From: Clostridia bacterium
Lineage (GTDB): Bacteria > Bacillota > Clostridia > Oscillospirales > CAG-382
Length of the DNA: 6,583 bases
Direction: 5' to 3'
Assembly: GCA_017959195.1 (NCBI GenBank)
Contig: JAGDBE010000091.1
Coordinates: 1-6,583, forward strand
Part shown: in pieces, positions 5,844-6,583 of the stretch
Position numbering within the stretch: the first letter of the stretch is position 1
Layout: each line of letters begins with the position of its first letter
The notes under the pieces: model-generated
Told to the model about the DNA's origin: nothing
The model's database searches: none
The model's input: only the letters and a program-made list of their open reading frames with translations
Made by a program: the position numbers and the translations under genes

Positions 5844-6503
5844 ATGAAAAAATTCAAGTGCATCGTATGCGGACAGGTTTTTGAAGTGCCGGACGGAGAA
5901 GAGCCGGTCTGCCCGCTTTGCAAATCGAAAGGCGAAAAACTCGAAGAAATAAAGGAGAATAAATCTATGAACAAGTACGCAGGAACAAAAACAGAAAAGA
6001 ATCTCGAAGCGGCGTTTGCGGGCGAAAGCCAGGCAAGAAATAAATATACCTATTTCGCATCGGTTGCGAAAAAGGAAGGATACGAACAGATTTCCGCGCT
6101 GTTTCTGAAAACCGCCGAAAACGAAAAGGAACACGCTAAAATGTGGTTCAAGGAACTCGCAGGCATAGGCAATACCGCCGAAAATCTGCTCCACGCCGCA
6201 GAAGGCGAGAATTTCGAGTGGACGGATATGTACGAGGGCTTTGCAAAGACGGCGGAAGAAGAGGGATTTCCGGAACTCGCCGCAAAATTCCGCGGAGTAG
6301 CCGCAATCGAAAAGCATCATGAAGAACGCTACCGCGCGCTTCTCAATAACGTCGAGACCGCAAAGGTGTTCGAAAAGAGCGAAGTCAAGGTTTGGGAATG
6401 CCGTAACTGCGGACATATCGTTGTGGGAACAAAAGCCCCCGAGGTATGCCCCGTTTGCGCACATCCGCAGAGCTATTTCGAAGTTAACGCTGAAAATTAT
6501 TGA
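5844..6503 (+). CDS. rbr: Rubrerythrin with rubredoxin-like modules at both ends
   Basis: A non-haem diiron peroxidase that reduces H2O2 to water in anaerobes. The 219-residue chain has three parts. Residues 1-35 are a small rubredoxin-like module with C6, C9, C23 and C26. Residues 43-180 are the four-helix diiron domain, with E61 in GESQA, E94-x-x-H97, E131 in MYEGFA and E156-x-x-H159. Residues 184-215 are the classical C-terminal rubredoxin domain with C186, C189, C202 and C205. Ordinary rubrerythrins begin at the equivalent of M42 (MNKYAGTKTEKNL), where a ribosome site and ATG are still present in the DNA, so a 178-residue form is likely also made. ATG at 5844 has AAAGGAG at 5829-5835 and is 17 bases after the rubredoxin stop. 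This is the last gene of the unit and is followed by a strong terminator. Function is firm; the role of the extra N-terminal module is unknown. Confidence 0.95.
   Translation: MKKFKCIVCGQVFEVPDGEEPVCPLCKSKGEKLEEIKENKSMNKYAGTKTEKNLEAAFAGESQARNKYTYFASVAKKEGYEQISALFLKTAENEKEHAKMWFKELAGIGNTAENLLHAAEGENFEWTDMYEGFAKTAEEEGFPELAAKFRGVAAIEKHHEERYRALLNNVETAKVFEKSEVKVWECRNCGHIVVGTKAPEVCPVCAHPQSYFEVNAENY
5951..5969 (+). promoter_or_regulatory. Internal ribosome binding site and alternative ATG within the rubrerythrin gene
   Basis: AAAGGAG (5951-5957) is followed after nine bases by an in-frame ATG (5967-5969), the position where stand-alone rubrerythrins start. The codons across it (I-K-E-N-K-S-M) form a low-complexity linker, as expected if a former intergenic region became coding. 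The ten bases ATAAAGGAGA (5949-5958) also occur at 5827-5836, the genuine ribosome site at the start of the same gene. Initiation here would give a rubrerythrin without the N-terminal module. Confidence 0.7.
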
Positions 6504-6515
6504 TTTTCAAAAAAG

Positions 6516-6548
6516 CAAAAACCCGAAAACTCTGTTTTCGGGATTTTT
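6516..6548 (+). terminator. Rho-independent terminator after rubrerythrin
   Basis: A perfect 9-bp stem, CCCGAAAAC (6522-6530) and GTTTTCGGG (6534-6542), with a three-base loop TCT, is followed after one A by TTTTT. A further A/T pairing extends the stem beyond an A-A mismatch. It starts about 13 bases after the rubrerythrin TGA and ends the detoxification operon. The remaining 35 bases to the window edge hold nothing I can assign. Confidence 0.9.
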
Positions 6549-6583
6549 GTGCTGTCCGGCAGTTATTTTTTTGAAAAAAAACA

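Noticed and set aside
5817..6464. Long minus-strand open frame (215 codons) opposite rubrerythrin
   Set aside because: It is antisense to a gene with unmistakable diiron and rubredoxin motifs, has no convincing ribosome site, and its translation resembles no family I know. It is a codon-bias shadow.
6549..6583. A/T-rich end of the window (T-run then A-run) as a second terminator or promoter
   Set aside because: The T-run and A-run are separated by one base, leaving no loop, and there is no paired -10/-35 set.

Overview
The window reads as a chromosomal piece of an anaerobic, Clostridia-like Firmicute with roughly balanced base composition. Evidence for this is the set of anaerobe oxygen/NO-defence proteins (flavodiiron protein, desulfoferrodoxin, rubredoxin, rubrerythrin), strong AGGAGG-type ribosome binding sites and TAA-dominated stops. 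The exact lineage cannot be fixed from the sequence alone. All eight genes I can support lie on the + strand and are tightly packed; no mobile element, tRNA, rRNA or CRISPR array is visible.

Region 1 (36-3215) is a housekeeping group: a circularly permuted ribosome-assembly GTPase (RbgA/YlqF family) with a lysine-rich N-terminal extension, DXP reductoisomerase (dxr, MEP isoprenoid pathway), and a ten-helix EamA/DMT transporter that starts 4 bases after the dxr stop.

Region 2 (about 3169-6548) looks like a self-contained transcription unit for reductive detoxification. A good sigma-A-type promoter (TTGCAA, 17 bases, TATAAT) lies in the last codons of the transporter gene. It is followed by a short leader with a hairpin, then five genes: a fused flavodiiron-flavin reductase-rubredoxin protein, a 2Fe superoxide reductase (desulfoferrodoxin), a 65-residue ferredoxin:thioredoxin-reductase-like catalytic protein, a 44-residue free rubredoxin (positions 5692-5826, easily missed because it is short) and a rubrerythrin with rubredoxin-like modules at both ends. 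A strong intrinsic terminator closes the unit. Together the genes can reduce O2 or NO (flavodiiron), superoxide (desulfoferrodoxin) and peroxide (rubrerythrin), with rubredoxin as the likely electron shuttle; the FTR-like protein suggests a link to thiol/disulfide control.

Two details stand out. First, the flavodiiron fusion stops at an in-frame TAG directly after the last rubredoxin cysteine, yet the ten codons after the TAG still encode a good rubredoxin tail (HGASDFEPIK) before a TAA. The amber codon sits where lysine is expected. This is a one-base nonsense change, a sequencing error, or a read-through/recoded UAG. Second, the rubrerythrin ORF carries a complete ribosome binding site and ATG inside it, exactly where ordinary rubrerythrins begin. 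This suggests two genes merged by loss of a stop codon, with possible production of both a long and a short form.
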